From Nitrincola schmidtii (GTDB lineage Bacteria; Pseudomonadota; Gammaproteobacteria; Pseudomonadales; Balneatricaceae): a DNA stretch of 64,000 bases. The notes below the pieces were generated by a model. That model saw nothing but the letters and a program-made list of their open reading frames with translations. It was not told where the DNA came from and did no database searches. The position numbers and the translations under genes are program-made. This document shows positions 38,506 to 46,927 of the stretch, piece by piece. Within the stretch, counting starts at the first letter, position 1, and every line of letters starts with the position of its first letter. The stretch spans positions 62,001 to 126,000 of the forward strand of contig NZ_WBOL01000002.1 of NCBI RefSeq assembly GCF_008973715.1, written 5' to 3'.

Positions 38506-39446
38506 TACAGAAACTAGATCGAGTATTAGTTGTAGGTCTAGGCCTGATAGGTGGCTCTTTCGCCAGTGGGATAAAAAGTCGATCTTTAGCAAATACGGTT
38601 GTTGGTTATGATATCAACGAACAGGAGTGTCGGTTAGGCGTAGAGTTAAATGTGATTGATGAGTACAGCACTGATCTATTATCAGCGGCTTCTGAAGCTG
38701 ATCTAATTATGCTGGCGGTTCCAGTGAAGGCAACCGAAGCCTTATTAGTGCAGATGTTTACAGTGATGAAGCCGACCGCGATTATTAGCGATGTGGGCAG
38801 TACAAAAATGAACATCATAGAAGCTGCTGGTCGTGTTTTTGGCACTCTTCCTCACAATTTTATTCCGGGTCATCCTATCGCGGGTGCTGAAAAAAGTGGT
38901 GTTACAGCCGCAAATCAGGATCTGTTTGAACGCCATAAAGTTATCCTAACACCGCTTGAAACAACCTCGGTGGATGCAGTCAAAGTCATAGCATCTCTTT
39001 GGCAGGCGCTGGGAGCTGAAGTTTTGGAAATGACTCCAGAGCGACATGATGAAGTGCTAGCAGCTACCAGTCATTTGCCCCATATTTTGGCATTCTCATT
39101 GGTCGATACCTTAGCGCATGAAGAGCAAAATAAAGATATATTTCGATACGCTGCGGGCGGTTTTCGCGACTTTACGCGGATTGCAGCCAGTGATCCAGTG
39201 ATGTGGCACGATATCTGTCATGCCAATAGAGATGCTATTTTAGATCAAATAGATCAATTTACGGATGGTCTAAGCCGGTTACGAACAGCCATAGATCAAG
39301 GCGATGGTCAAACGCTGTTGGGGATTTTTACCAGAGCACGCGTTGCACGAGAATATTTTAGTACGCTGTTAACGGGCACCGCCTACGAGTTAAAGCCCGT
39401 CGTGCAAAAGGAAGCTAACTTATTACAAAAAAAGGAGGCAGGTTAA
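38502..39446 (+). CDS. tyrA: prephenate/arogenate dehydrogenase
   Basis: TyrA oxidatively decarboxylates prephenate (or arogenate) on the way to tyrosine. The 314-residue protein has the NAD motif VVGLGLIGGSFASGI, ISDVGSTKMNI, the catalytic His region FIPGHPIAGAEKSG, and AATSHLPH. The GTG start at 38502 overlaps the hisC stop. In Pseudomonas relatives this domain is followed by, or fused to, aroA. Here the protein simply ends after TAYELKPVVQKEANLLQKKEAG and cmk starts at once. Confidence 0.95.
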   Translation: MIQKLDRVLVVGLGLIGGSFASGIKSRSLANTVVGYDINEQECRLGVELNVIDEYSTDLLSAASEADLIMLAVPVKATEALLVQMFTVMKPTAIISDVGSTKMNIIEAAGRVFGTLPHNFIPGHPIAGAEKSGVTAANQDLFERHKVILTPLETTSVDAVKVIASLWQALGAEVLEMTPERHDEVLAATSHLPHILAFSLVDTLAHEEQNKDIFRYAAGGFRDFTRIAASDPVMWHDICHANRDAILDQIDQFTDGLSRLRTAIDQGDGQTLLGIFTRARVAREYFSTLLTGTAYELKPVVQKEANLLQKKEAG

Positions 39447-40135
39447 TGCCCACCACAGAGCTAGTACCTATTATCACAGTAGACGGCCCCAGTGGATCTG
39501 GAAAAGGAACTATATGTCAACGTCTAGCACAGCAAATGGATTGGCATTTATTGGATAGCGGTGCGCTTTATCGTTTGACAGCTTTAGCGGCTCATCATCA
39601 TGGTATATCGATGGAAGATGAAGAATCCATCAAAGTAGTCGCTGCGCATTTGGACGTTCAGTTCCTTGCAAGCCATACGACAGAGATAAAAATAGTATTA
39701 GAAGGTGAAGAAGTTACCGATGCAATACGTGCCGAAAAAATCGGATCAGATGCTTCGGTAGTGGCGTCAATGCCCACTGTTCGTCAAGCGCTATTGCAGA
39801 GACAGCGCGACTTTGCGGCAACACCGGGGCTCATCGCAGATGGTCGAGATATGGGCACTGTGGTGTTCCCAGAAGCTCGATTAAAGATTTATTTAGATGC
39901 TAGCGCAGAAGAACGTGCAAGTCGACGTTATAAGCAGTTGATTAGCAAAGGAGTGAGTGCTAGCCTTGAAGATATCCTTTCGGATATAAAAGCGCGAGAT
40001 GAGCGAGATATGAATCGCACTATCTCGCCATTGAAACCGGCGCCTGATGCGGTGATTCTGGACACCACCCGAATGACAATTGAGGAGGTGCTAGAGGTGG
40101 TGCTGGATGAAGCAAAACATAAAGGGCTGCGATAG
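39446..40135 (+). CDS. cmk: cytidylate kinase
   Basis: Cmk phosphorylates CMP and dCMP. The 229-residue protein has the P-loop [13 protein letters not shown], the [10 protein letters not shown] substrate region and [12 protein letters not shown]. Its ATG shares one base with the tyrA stop (TAATG), so it belongs to the serC-pheA-hisC-tyrA message. rpsA follows, as in nearly all gammaproteobacteria. Confidence 0.97.
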   Translation: MPTTELVPIITVDGPSGSGKGTICQRLAQQMDWHLLDSGALYRLTALAAHHHGISMEDEESIKVVAAHLDVQFLASHTTEIKIVLEGEEVTDAIRAEKIGSDASVVASMPTVRQALLQRQRDFAATPGLIADGRDMGTVVFPEARLKIYLDASAEERASRRYKQLISKGVSASLEDILSDIKARDERDMNRTISPLKPAPDAVILDTTRMTIEEVLEVVLDEAKHKGLR

Positions 40136-40161
40136 GCAGCTTTACACTGAGGGTGCGGGTA

Positions 40162-41847
40162 ATGAGTGAGAGTTTCGCTGAGCTATTTGAAGAAAGTTTA
40201 CAAGAACTTGAAATGGCCCCAGGATCAATTGTTACGGGTACAGTCGTAGCAATAGAAAATGATTTCGTCATCGTTCATGCAGGTCTTAAGTCGGAAGGTG
40301 TTATTCCACTCGAGCAGTTTAAGGACGACAAAGGCGTTTTAACCGTTGCCGTTGGTGATGAAGTTAAGGTTGCCCTAGAAGCAATGGAAGACGGTTTCGG
40401 TACCACTTTACTTTCACGTGAAAAAGCCAAACGTGCGGAGTCTTGGGGTGTACTGGAGAAGGCATACGAGTCCAGCGAAACTGTGACTGGATATATTACC
40501 GGTAAAGTCCGTGGTGGTTTAACCGTCGATGTTAATGGTATCAGTGCCTTCTTACCGGGTTCCTTAGTCGATGTAAGACCTATTCGTGATACAGCCTATT
40601 TAGAAGGTCAAGAGTTAGAGTTTAAGTTGGTTAAGCTGGATGCTCGTACCAATAACATAGTTGTTTCCCGACGAGCCGTTCTGGAAGAAGCCTACACCGA
40701 AGAGCGCGAGAAGCTGCTTGAAAATATGGCAGAAGGTCTCGTTATTAAGGGTGTAGTAAAAAATCTTACCGATTATGGCGCCTTTATTGAACTAGGCGGC
40801 ATTGACGGTTTATTGCATATTACCGATATGGCGTGGAAGCGTGTTAAACACCCAAGCGAATTGCTAACGATTGGTCAAGAAATCGATGTTAAAGTCCTTA
40901 AGTTTGATAAAGAGAGAAGTCGTGTTTCTCTTGGGCTTAAGCAGTTGCAATCTGATCCGTGGAATCAACTGACCAGTCAAAGTAAAGTCGGTGACAAAGT
41001 CCGTGCTCGTGTGACCAATTTAACCGACTACGGCTGCTTTGCTGAAATAGGTGAAGGTGTTGAAGGTTTAGTACACGTCTCTGAAATGGACTGGACCAAC
41101 CGCAATATTCATCCCTCTAAAGTTGTTCAAGTGGGCGATGAAGTAGATGTGGTTATTCTGGATATCGATCAGCAACGTCGTCGCATCTCCCTTGGCATGA
41201 AACAGTGCAGAGAAAATCCCTGGGAAGCCTTTGCTAAAAACAGCAATAAAGGTGATAAAGTTTCCGGTGTCATCAAATCCATTACTGATTTTGGTATTTT
41301 CATCGGTCTTGACGGTGGTATCGACGGCTTAGTTCATCTATCTGATTTGTCCTGGGAAGAACCAGGCGAGCAAGCCGTTAAATCTTATTCTAAAGGTCAA
41401 GAAGTAGAAGCAGTTGTGTTATCTGTTGATCCAGAACGTGAAAGAATCGCTTTGGGTATCAAGCAAGTAGATACAGATCCTTTTGCAAGTTTTGCTGACA
41501 ATCATCCAAAAGGTGCTAAAGTTAACGGACAAGTTCTTAGCAGTGATGATAAACAGGTCATCGTAGCACTAGCTGAAGGTGTTGAAGGTATTCTAAAAGT
41601 TTCGGAAGTTTCGCGTGATCGGGTTGAGAATCTAACTTCACTTTATCCAGAAGGTACTGAAGTTGAAGCTGTGATTGTTAGCTTGGATCGTCGAAACCGT
41701 ACGGTGAATCTGTCTGTAAAACAGCTAACAGAACAAGTTGAAAAAGAAGCCATCAAAGCAGTTAAAGAGCAAGCACCTGCAGAGCCAGCTGGCCCTACGA
41801 CGATAGGTGATTTGATCAAGGCTCAGATGGAAAAAGATGGTCGATAA
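40162..41847 (+). CDS. rpsA: 30S ribosomal protein S1
   Basis: S1 helps bind and unfold mRNA on the small subunit. The 561-residue protein carries six S1 OB-fold repeats, each visible as patterns such as [26 protein letters not shown]. The ATG at 40162 gives the standard [13 protein letters not shown] start. The upstream in-frame GTG (40153) is not supported. Its leader lies in the 26 bases after cmk. Confidence 0.98.
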   Translation: MSESFAELFEESLQELEMAPGSIVTGTVVAIENDFVIVHAGLKSEGVIPLEQFKDDKGVLTVAVGDEVKVALEAMEDGFGTTLLSREKAKRAESWGVLEKAYESSETVTGYITGKVRGGLTVDVNGISAFLPGSLVDVRPIRDTAYLEGQELEFKLVKLDARTNNIVVSRRAVLEEAYTEEREKLLENMAEGLVIKGVVKNLTDYGAFIELGGIDGLLHITDMAWKRVKHPSELLTIGQEIDVKVLKFDKERSRVSLGLKQLQSDPWNQLTSQSKVGDKVRARVTNLTDYGCFAEIGEGVEGLVHVSEMDWTNRNIHPSKVVQVGDEVDVVILDIDQQRRRISLGMKQCRENPWEAFAKNSNKGDKVSGVIKSITDFGIFIGLDGGIDGLVHLSDLSWEEPGEQAVKSYSKGQEVEAVVLSVDPERERIALGIKQVDTDPFASFADNHPKGAKVNGQVLSSDDKQVIVALAEGVEGILKVSEVSRDRVENLTSLYPEGTEVEAVIVSLDRRNRTVNLSVKQLTEQVEKEAIKAVKEQAPAEPAGPTTIGDLIKAQMEKDGR

Positions 41848-41911
41848 GGGTATCTTATGATATCCCTTTCGATTGAGCGTTAAGCATTTAACGATTTTAG
41901 TGGAGGAAACC

Positions 41912-42205
41912 ATGACGAAATCAGAGCTTATTGAACGCCTGATTGAGCAGCACCCGCAATTATCTGTAAAGGATGTAGAGGTTGCGGTCAAAACCATGCT
42001 TGATCATATGACAGAGTCACTGGCTAATGGAGATCGTATCGAAATTCGTGGCTTTGGTAGTTTTTCATTGCACTACCGAGCGCCAAGAATTGGACGTAAT
42101 CCCAAAACAGGTGAATCTGTTTCTCTTGATGCTAAATATGTACCGCATTTCAAACCCGGCAAAGAGATGCGCGATCAGGTGAACGATAGTTTAAATGCTG
42201 GCTAA
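41912..42205 (+). CDS. ihfB: integration host factor subunit beta
   Basis: IhfB pairs with IhfA to bend DNA by about 160 degrees. It is a 97-residue HU/IHF-fold protein: [33 protein letters not shown], the DNA-intercalating Pro in [13 protein letters not shown], and [12 protein letters not shown]. The ATG at 41912 has GGAGG five bases upstream. rpsA-ihfB-lapA is the conserved order. Confidence 0.97.
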   Translation: MTKSELIERLIEQHPQLSVKDVEVAVKTMLDHMTESLANGDRIEIRGFGSFSLHYRAPRIGRNPKTGESVSLDAKYVPHFKPGKEMRDQVNDSLNAG

Positions 42206-42230
42206 ACGCCGGCAAATTGGAGGTTGAAAC

Positions 42231-42536
42231 GTGCGTTTTCTAAAGCGTTTAATTGTGGTTTTGTTAGCGTTGAGTGTGCTCTTAGTAGGCATCTTGTTTA
42301 CATTGCATAACATGACCCCCGTGACAATCGATTTGATTTTCATCACTTTACCTGAGGCTAGCCTGTCGTTATGGCTACTGGGTGCTTTTGCATTAGGTGG
42401 TTTCGTCGGTGTCATACTCAGTTCGGTAATGCTCATGTCATTAAAAACGCGCCTCTACTATTTAAACAAAAAGGTCACCTCGACTCGTCAGGAGTTAAAT
42501 AAGCTACGGACAACAGGCCTAAAAGAATCTGTTTAA
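42231..42536 (+). CDS. lapA: LapA family inner-membrane protein (YciS)
   Basis: A 101-residue protein with two hydrophobic segments (about 5-25 and 42-65) and a basic/coiled C-terminus (LKTRLYYLNKKVTSTRQEL). LapA works with LapB in control of lipopolysaccharide synthesis through FtsH-mediated turnover of LpxC. The start is GTG 42231, with GGAGG at 42219-42223 seven bases away. lapB follows after one base. Confidence 0.9.
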   Translation: MRFLKRLIVVLLALSVLLVGILFTLHNMTPVTIDLIFITLPEASLSLWLLGAFALGGFVGVILSSVMLMSLKTRLYYLNKKVTSTRQELNKLRTTGLKESV

Positions 42537-42537
42537 T

Positions 42538-43725
42538 ATGTCAGATTACGCCCTGTTCGTGTTGCCAATAGTTGTAGCAGTCGTTGCTGTTGCTGCGGGT
42601 TGGCTTCTAGGGCGATTCCAATTGCGTCGATCATCCTTATCGACGCATCGTCCGCCAAACCGAGATTATTATCGGGGATTGGGTTCTTTAATTGATAATA
42701 AAGCGGATGATGCTGTCGAAAGCTTTATTAAAGCGCTTGAAGTTAACTCGGATACCATTCCAGCTTACCTAGCCTTAGCTGACTTATTCAGGCGAAAAGG
42801 TGAATACGATCGCGCTATCGAGATGCATCAAACATTATTAGCGCGAACAGACCTTTTGCATGAGGATTTTATCCGCATTCAACTATCCCTAGCGAAAGAC
42901 TACAAAGCAGTGGGTTTGCTTGAGCGCGCTGAAGGATTGTTGCAGTCGGTTATTGCCGAAAACCCTCGAGATGAACAGCGGCATCTTGCTCGTCGTCAAT
43001 TAGCCAAGCTTTATGAAGCGCAGCAAGAATGGCAGCTAGCGTTAAAAACTGCTTTGAAATTACCAGATTCAAAACGCGCTGATATTGGTCATGAAATGGC
43101 TAATTATGCTTGCGAATTGGCTTTAGTGGCATTGGATAGCAATGATTCTGAAGTCGAAAGCTGGCTCAAACAAGCCTTAAGATTGGATCCAACCTGCGTT
43201 AGAGCCAATCTGATGTGGGCGCAGCACCGGATGAAAAAACATGCATGGAGAGGTGCGGTCAAGCACCTCAAAGAGGTATCTGATCAAGATGCCAAAATGA
43301 TTCCAGAAACCCTAACTATGCTGTCAAAGTGCTTTTCGGAAATGGGTAATTCTGATGCCTATGCAAGCTATTTAGATCGGTGTTTAGCGATGAATCCATC
43401 CACAACCGCATGGATTGAGCGAGCACAATTGATTGAAAAAGAGTTAGGTATAGCTGCTGCTTCAGAATATATGGTCAACGCTCTCAGAAAACATCCTTCA
43501 CTGAAAGGTTTTCACTACTTAATCGATCTTAAGTTACAAGAAAGTAACCCTGAAGAGCGTGATCGTTTAATGATTTTAAAAGAGTTAACTGGTCAGTTAG
43601 TTAAAAGCAAACCCAAATATCAGTGCCAACACTGCGGCTATGAAAGCAAGCAGCTCTATTGGCAGTGCCCTTCATGCAAAACTTGGGACAGTACTCGTCT
43701 GATTCAAGGTTTAGAAGGTGAATAG
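42538..43725 (+). CDS. lapB: lipopolysaccharide assembly protein LapB (YciM)
   Basis: LapB is a membrane-anchored adaptor that brings LpxC to the FtsH protease. The 395-residue protein has an N-terminal membrane helix (about 3-24), a string of TPR repeats (about 45-340) and a C-terminal rubredoxin-like zinc/iron site, CQHCGYES then CPSCKTW. All four Cys are present. It overlaps no gene; pyrF starts 13 bases later. Confidence 0.96.
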   Translation: MSDYALFVLPIVVAVVAVAAGWLLGRFQLRRSSLSTHRPPNRDYYRGLGSLIDNKADDAVESFIKALEVNSDTIPAYLALADLFRRKGEYDRAIEMHQTLLARTDLLHEDFIRIQLSLAKDYKAVGLLERAEGLLQSVIAENPRDEQRHLARRQLAKLYEAQQEWQLALKTALKLPDSKRADIGHEMANYACELALVALDSNDSEVESWLKQALRLDPTCVRANLMWAQHRMKKHAWRGAVKHLKEVSDQDAKMIPETLTMLSKCFSEMGNSDAYASYLDRCLAMNPSTTAWIERAQLIEKELGIAAASEYMVNALRKHPSLKGFHYLIDLKLQESNPEERDRLMILKELTGQLVKSKPKYQCQHCGYESKQLYWQCPSCKTWDSTRLIQGLEGE

Positions 43726-43738
43726 TTTAGGAAAATCC

Positions 43739-44452
43739 ATGTCACACTCAAAAAGCCCTATCATTGTCGCACTAGACTACCCAGATCAAACTTCTGCCCT
43801 CAGTATGGCGTCGTTATTGGATCCCAAGGATTGTCGAGTAAAAGTTGGTAAAGAACTGTTTACACGAGCAGGTCCAGCTGTTGTTGAGGCGTTACAGCAG
43901 CAGGGCTTTGATGTGTTTCTCGATTTGAAATTTCATGACATACCCAATACTACCGCTATGGCGGTTAAAGCCGCTGCGGAACTGGGTGTATGGATGGTTA
44001 ATGTCCATGCTTCTGGTGGTCGAAGAATGATGGAAGCAGCTGTTAATATACTGTCCCAAGCGAATAGTCAAACTCTACTCATCGCAGTAACGGTACTAAC
44101 GAGTATGGAGAAGTCGGATCTTGAAGAATTGGGTATCGACATAGATCCAGCCTTACAGGTTGAGCGTTTAGCACACTTAACCGCACAATCAGGTTTACAT
44201 GGGGTTGTCTGCTCGGCACAGGAGGCTGCTCTATTAAGAACCAGCTTACCTAAAGAGTTTTGCCTCGTGACCCCAGGAATTCGTCCTGCGGATTCAGAAT
44301 CAGGCGATCAAAAGAGAATCATGACACCGGTCTCTGCATTAGAGCAGGGTAGTAGTTATTTAGTGATTGGTCGTCCTATTACTCAAGCAAAAGATCCTGC
44401 CGAAAGCTGTTCAGCAATTTTGTCTGATATACGAACGGCTGGTTTTTGCTAA
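43739..44452 (+). CDS. pyrF: orotidine-5'-phosphate decarboxylase
   Basis: PyrF decarboxylates OMP to UMP. The 237-residue TIM barrel has the catalytic Lys/Asp motif [20 protein letters not shown] and the C-terminal phosphate site [14 protein letters not shown] 43739 is chosen, with AGGA six bases upstream; the in-frame start at 43718 lies inside lapB. A terminator closes the operon. Confidence 0.97.
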   Translation: MSHSKSPIIVALDYPDQTSALSMASLLDPKDCRVKVGKELFTRAGPAVVEALQQQGFDVFLDLKFHDIPNTTAMAVKAAAELGVWMVNVHASGGRRMMEAAVNILSQANSQTLLIAVTVLTSMEKSDLEELGIDIDPALQVERLAHLTAQSGLHGVVCSAQEAALLRTSLPKEFCLVTPGIRPADSESGDQKRIMTPVSALEQGSSYLVIGRPITQAKDPAESCSAILSDIRTAGFC

Positions 44453-44474
44453 AATTTGATTTCGATCAATAGAA

Positions 44475-44508
44475 AGTCAGATAGGCTCAAATCTATCTGG
44501 CTTTTTTT
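44475..44508 (+). terminator. intrinsic terminator after pyrF
   Basis: Stem AGTCAGATAG (44475-44484) with CTATCTGGCT (44493-44502), one G-T pair, 8-base loop, then a run of T. It ends the long rpsA-ihfB-lapAB-pyrF string. Confidence 0.9.
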
Positions 44509-44530
44509 GTAAAAGGATTTAAGATTTCCA

Positions 44531-44550
44531 AACTGACTAGGAAGTCAGTT
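44531..44550 (+). repeat. 8-bp inverted repeat upstream of the ComEA-like gene
   Basis: AACTGACT (44531-44538) and AGTCAGTT (44543-44550) are perfect complements around AGGA. It lies 23 bases before the start codon and could be an operator or a 5' leader hairpin. Confidence 0.5.
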
Positions 44551-44573
44551 ACTTATCAACAAGGAGGTCTCCT

Positions 44574-44858
44574 ATGAAACGCTCAATTTTGGGTGCATTC
44601 GCACTTATCTTTGCATTAGCACTCAGTTCATCTGTACAAGCCACTTCACCTATTGATATCAATAGTGCGACAGCGAGTGAAATAGCCGCTGCATTATCAG
44701 GTGTTGGGCCTGCGAAAGCCCAAGCAATCGTTGATTATCGAACTGAAAAAGGTGGTTTTGTTAGCATTGAAGAGCTGACCCAAGTGCAAGGTATCGGTCC
44801 GGCGACATTGGAGCGAAACCGTGACGTATTACTGTTAGAAACCACTCCTCAGCAGTAA
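44574..44858 (+). CDS. ComEA-family helix-hairpin-helix protein, exported
   Basis: A 94-residue protein: signal peptide (KRSILGAFALIFALALSSSVQA) followed by a double helix-hairpin-helix domain (SPIDINSATASEIAAAL, GVGPAKAQAIVDYR, VQGIGPATLERN). ComEA binds double-stranded DNA in the periplasm during natural transformation. With comF elsewhere in this window it hints at competence, but stand-alone ComEA-like proteins occur in non-competent species as well. The ribosome site AAGGAGG can pair with the following TCCT. Confidence 0.9.
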   Translation: MKRSILGAFALIFALALSSSVQATSPIDINSATASEIAAALSGVGPAKAQAIVDYRTEKGGFVSIEELTQVQGIGPATLERNRDVLLLETTPQQ

Positions 44859-44875
44859 CAATCGCAATACCGCCT

Positions 44876-44909
44876 TCTGACAATCAACTCTATGGGGTTG
44901 GTTGTCAGA
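44876..44909. terminator. 13-bp hairpin between convergent comEA-like and AEC genes
   Basis: TCTGACAATCAAC (44876-44888) pairs with GTTGGTTGTCAGA (44897-44909), with one wobble pair and an 8-base loop. It overlaps the AEC stop codon. No T-run follows on either strand, so it may stabilise 3' ends or act as a weak bidirectional stop. Confidence 0.45.
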
Positions 44910-45798
44910 GCGTGAAAGCCAGAACCACAGGAATAAACAACAAACTACCCACATTGCCAATCAATACGATTGCGGCGACTAGATGCGGTTCCTGATTGTA
45001 ACGTTCAGACACCATGTAATTAAGTACCGCTGGTGGAAGAGCAGCAAAAAGAAGTAAGTAGGCAAAGTGTTGTGCTTCTAACTGGAAAAAAGGCTGTAAA
45101 GACAGGGCTATCGCTAAGCCCGTTACCGGTGCCAGTATCGCTCCCCATACCCCGATTTTCCAATGCGTAAAGTCAATACTGGTCATGCGAACGCCAAGGG
45201 CAAACAACATCAGAGGAATGGCAATCTGGCCAAGCATATCCACAAAGGTCCTTAAGGGTGCTGGAAGGATCCAATCGGTATAACTCCAAGCAACACCGGC
45301 AATCGTCGCGATAATCATCGGCATTCTAAGTAGTTGCAACAGTTTGGTTTTGTTATCCAGAATGTATAAGCCTAGGGTAAAGTGAAGCAGGTTCTCCACT
45401 AGGAATAGAACGACTGCTGCAGGTAAAGCCGCTTCACCAAAGGCCAAGACAATTAGCGGTATACCCAGATTGCCACTGTTGGAAAACATCATAGGGGGTA
45501 AGAAGGTTTTCGGTTTGACGCCAATAAGACGGCATAAAGGCCAAATGAGTATTCCTGACAAAATAATCACCAGAACTGCGGCCATGGCAAGAGGATAATA
45601 GTTAGGAAGATCGAAGTTTTCAGCAGACATGACCGAAAAGATCAGTGCCGGTGTGAAGATATCAATATTCACCTTGTTGGCAACAGACATATCTGTCGGG
45701 CGTTTGCGAGCATAAATAAAGCCAACTAAGACGATCGCAAGCAACGGGAAGATGGTCTGAAATATGCGCTCAACCACCATCCATGAAGTGACTTCCAT
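44905..45798 (-). CDS. AEC family (auxin efflux carrier-like) transporter
   Basis: A 297-residue membrane protein with about eight to ten hydrophobic helices across its length. It has the repeat-type AEC features: PALIFSVMS near the start, FSNSGNLGIPLIVLAFG (the conserved NxGNxGxP-like motif), and a second half ending ALPPAVLNYMVSERYNQEP. Bacterial members carry malate, malonate or other organic acids. The substrate here is unknown. Position next to pdhR and aceEF is suggestive of a carboxylate but not proof. Confidence 0.85.
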   Translation of the reverse strand: MEVTSWMVVERIFQTIFPLLAIVLVGFIYARKRPTDMSVANKVNIDIFTPALIFSVMSAENFDLPNYYPLAMAAVLVIILSGILIWPLCRLIGVKPKTFLPPMMFSNSGNLGIPLIVLAFGEAALPAAVVLFLVENLLHFTLGLYILDNKTKLLQLLRMPMIIATIAGVAWSYTDWILPAPLRTFVDMLGQIAIPLMLFALGVRMTSIDFTHWKIGVWGAILAPVTGLAIALSLQPFFQLEAQHFAYLLLFAALPPAVLNYMVSERYNQEPHLVAAIVLIGNVGSLLFIPVVLAFTL

Positions 45799-45949
45799 AA
45801 CGACAAAACCTGTTACTTAGATAAACGAGTGACTATACGATTAAGTCACTGCTATGTCAGTGAGTTTGTGGTTAAATTATTGTGATGAGGTCAATAACAT
45901 AAACTAATACATAAAACACGACCTTTAATACAGATCAATGGCAGGACAG

Positions 45950-46663
45950 ATGGTTTACAAAAACGTTAAGCAGCCAAAAATATCTGATGTGATTATGAGT
46001 CAGATAGAAGAGATGATTCTTGAAGGGACTTTCATACCCGGGCAGCGGCTCCCACCTGAAAGAGAGCTAGCAGTTAAATTTGGTGTATCTCGCCCGTCGC
46101 TTCGTGAGGCGGTACAAAAGTTAATAGCACGAGGTTTATTAACCAGTCGTCAAGGCGGTGGAACCTTTGTTAACGAAACGCTGGGCTCGGGTCTATCTGA
46201 TCCCTTGATGAAGCTGTTTGAGACTCATCCAGAGGCACAATACGACCTGCTGGAATTCAGGCATGCGCTGGAGGGGGTATCCGCATACTACGCCGCCTTG
46301 CGTGGAACCTCTGCAGATAAACAAAAAATCCGTCATTGCTATGAAGAGTTGCAGCGTTGCCATGATCAGCGCATGTTTGAGCAAGAGGTTAAGGCAGATG
46401 TGGAGTTTCATTTGTCCATTGCGGCTGCGGCACATAATACGGTTTTACTGCATATGATGCGTGCCTTGTTTAGTTTGTTAAGCCATCATATTGGTGACAA
46501 TCTTTCGAAAATTTACCCAAAACCTGACTATCGTCGCACGATACATGATCAGCATGGTGTGTTGCTTGAAGCCATTGAAGCTGGTAATGCCAGTTTGGCA
46601 AGAAAGGCTGTGCAAGATCATCTTTCTTATGTCGAGGATGCACTACAAGAACAGGGTAGATAA
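45950..46663 (+). CDS. pdhR: pyruvate dehydrogenase complex repressor, FadR/GntR family
   Basis: A 237-residue GntR-family regulator of the FadR subgroup. The N-terminal winged helix reads VKQPKISDVIMSQIEEMILEG, LPPERELAVKFGVSRPSLRE and QGGGTFV. The C-terminal FCD ligand domain has YDLLEFRHALEGVSAYYAALRG. It is close to E. coli PdhR, which senses pyruvate and represses aceEF. ATG 45950 matches the PdhR start MxYxxxxQPK better than ATG 45938. A matching operator lies in the aceE leader at 46825-46837. Confidence 0.93.
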   Translation: MVYKNVKQPKISDVIMSQIEEMILEGTFIPGQRLPPERELAVKFGVSRPSLREAVQKLIARGLLTSRQGGGTFVNETLGSGLSDPLMKLFETHPEAQYDLLEFRHALEGVSAYYAALRGTSADKQKIRHCYEELQRCHDQRMFEQEVKADVEFHLSIAAAAHNTVLLHMMRALFSLLSHHIGDNLSKIYPKPDYRRTIHDQHGVLLEAIEAGNASLARKAVQDHLSYVEDALQEQGR

Positions 46664-46811
46664 AATACCCGAGTCGAACGCTCTTTACGGCGAGTTGAAC
46701 TAAATACAAAAGATAAAACAACAAGTTAAAATTATATTTCTTGTACTTTTATTACAAAAATAAATTGCTGCACTGCAAAATAACCCTTTAAGCATGGTTT
46801 TATGGACAGTT

Positions 46812-46840
46812 TTGACTAAAAAAGGTAGTATTACTACAAA
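46812..46840 (+). promoter_or_regulatory. putative aceE promoter with FadR-type operator
   Basis: TTGACT (46812-46817), a 17-base spacer and TACAAA (46835-46840). The spacer holds a perfect palindrome GTAGTA-T-TACTAC (46825-46837). Its core fits TNGTNNNACNA, the consensus of FadR-subgroup GntR regulators, so PdhR encoded 160 bases upstream would block the promoter. The remaining 264-bp pdhR-aceE gap is AT-rich with no gene. Confidence 0.6.
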
Positions 46841-46927
46841 ATAATCTGTGCGGTGCAGCATGCAAAATCAGCTGTATACGTCTAGTCTTTCAAAACTACA
46901 GTCATCTGCTGTTTGGAGATAATAAAA

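Noticed and set aside
45877-45897. TTATTG-N9-CAATAA upstream of pdhR as a PdhR operator
   Set aside because: The spacing and core do not fit TNGTNNNACNA, unlike the aceE site, so I do not call it an operator.
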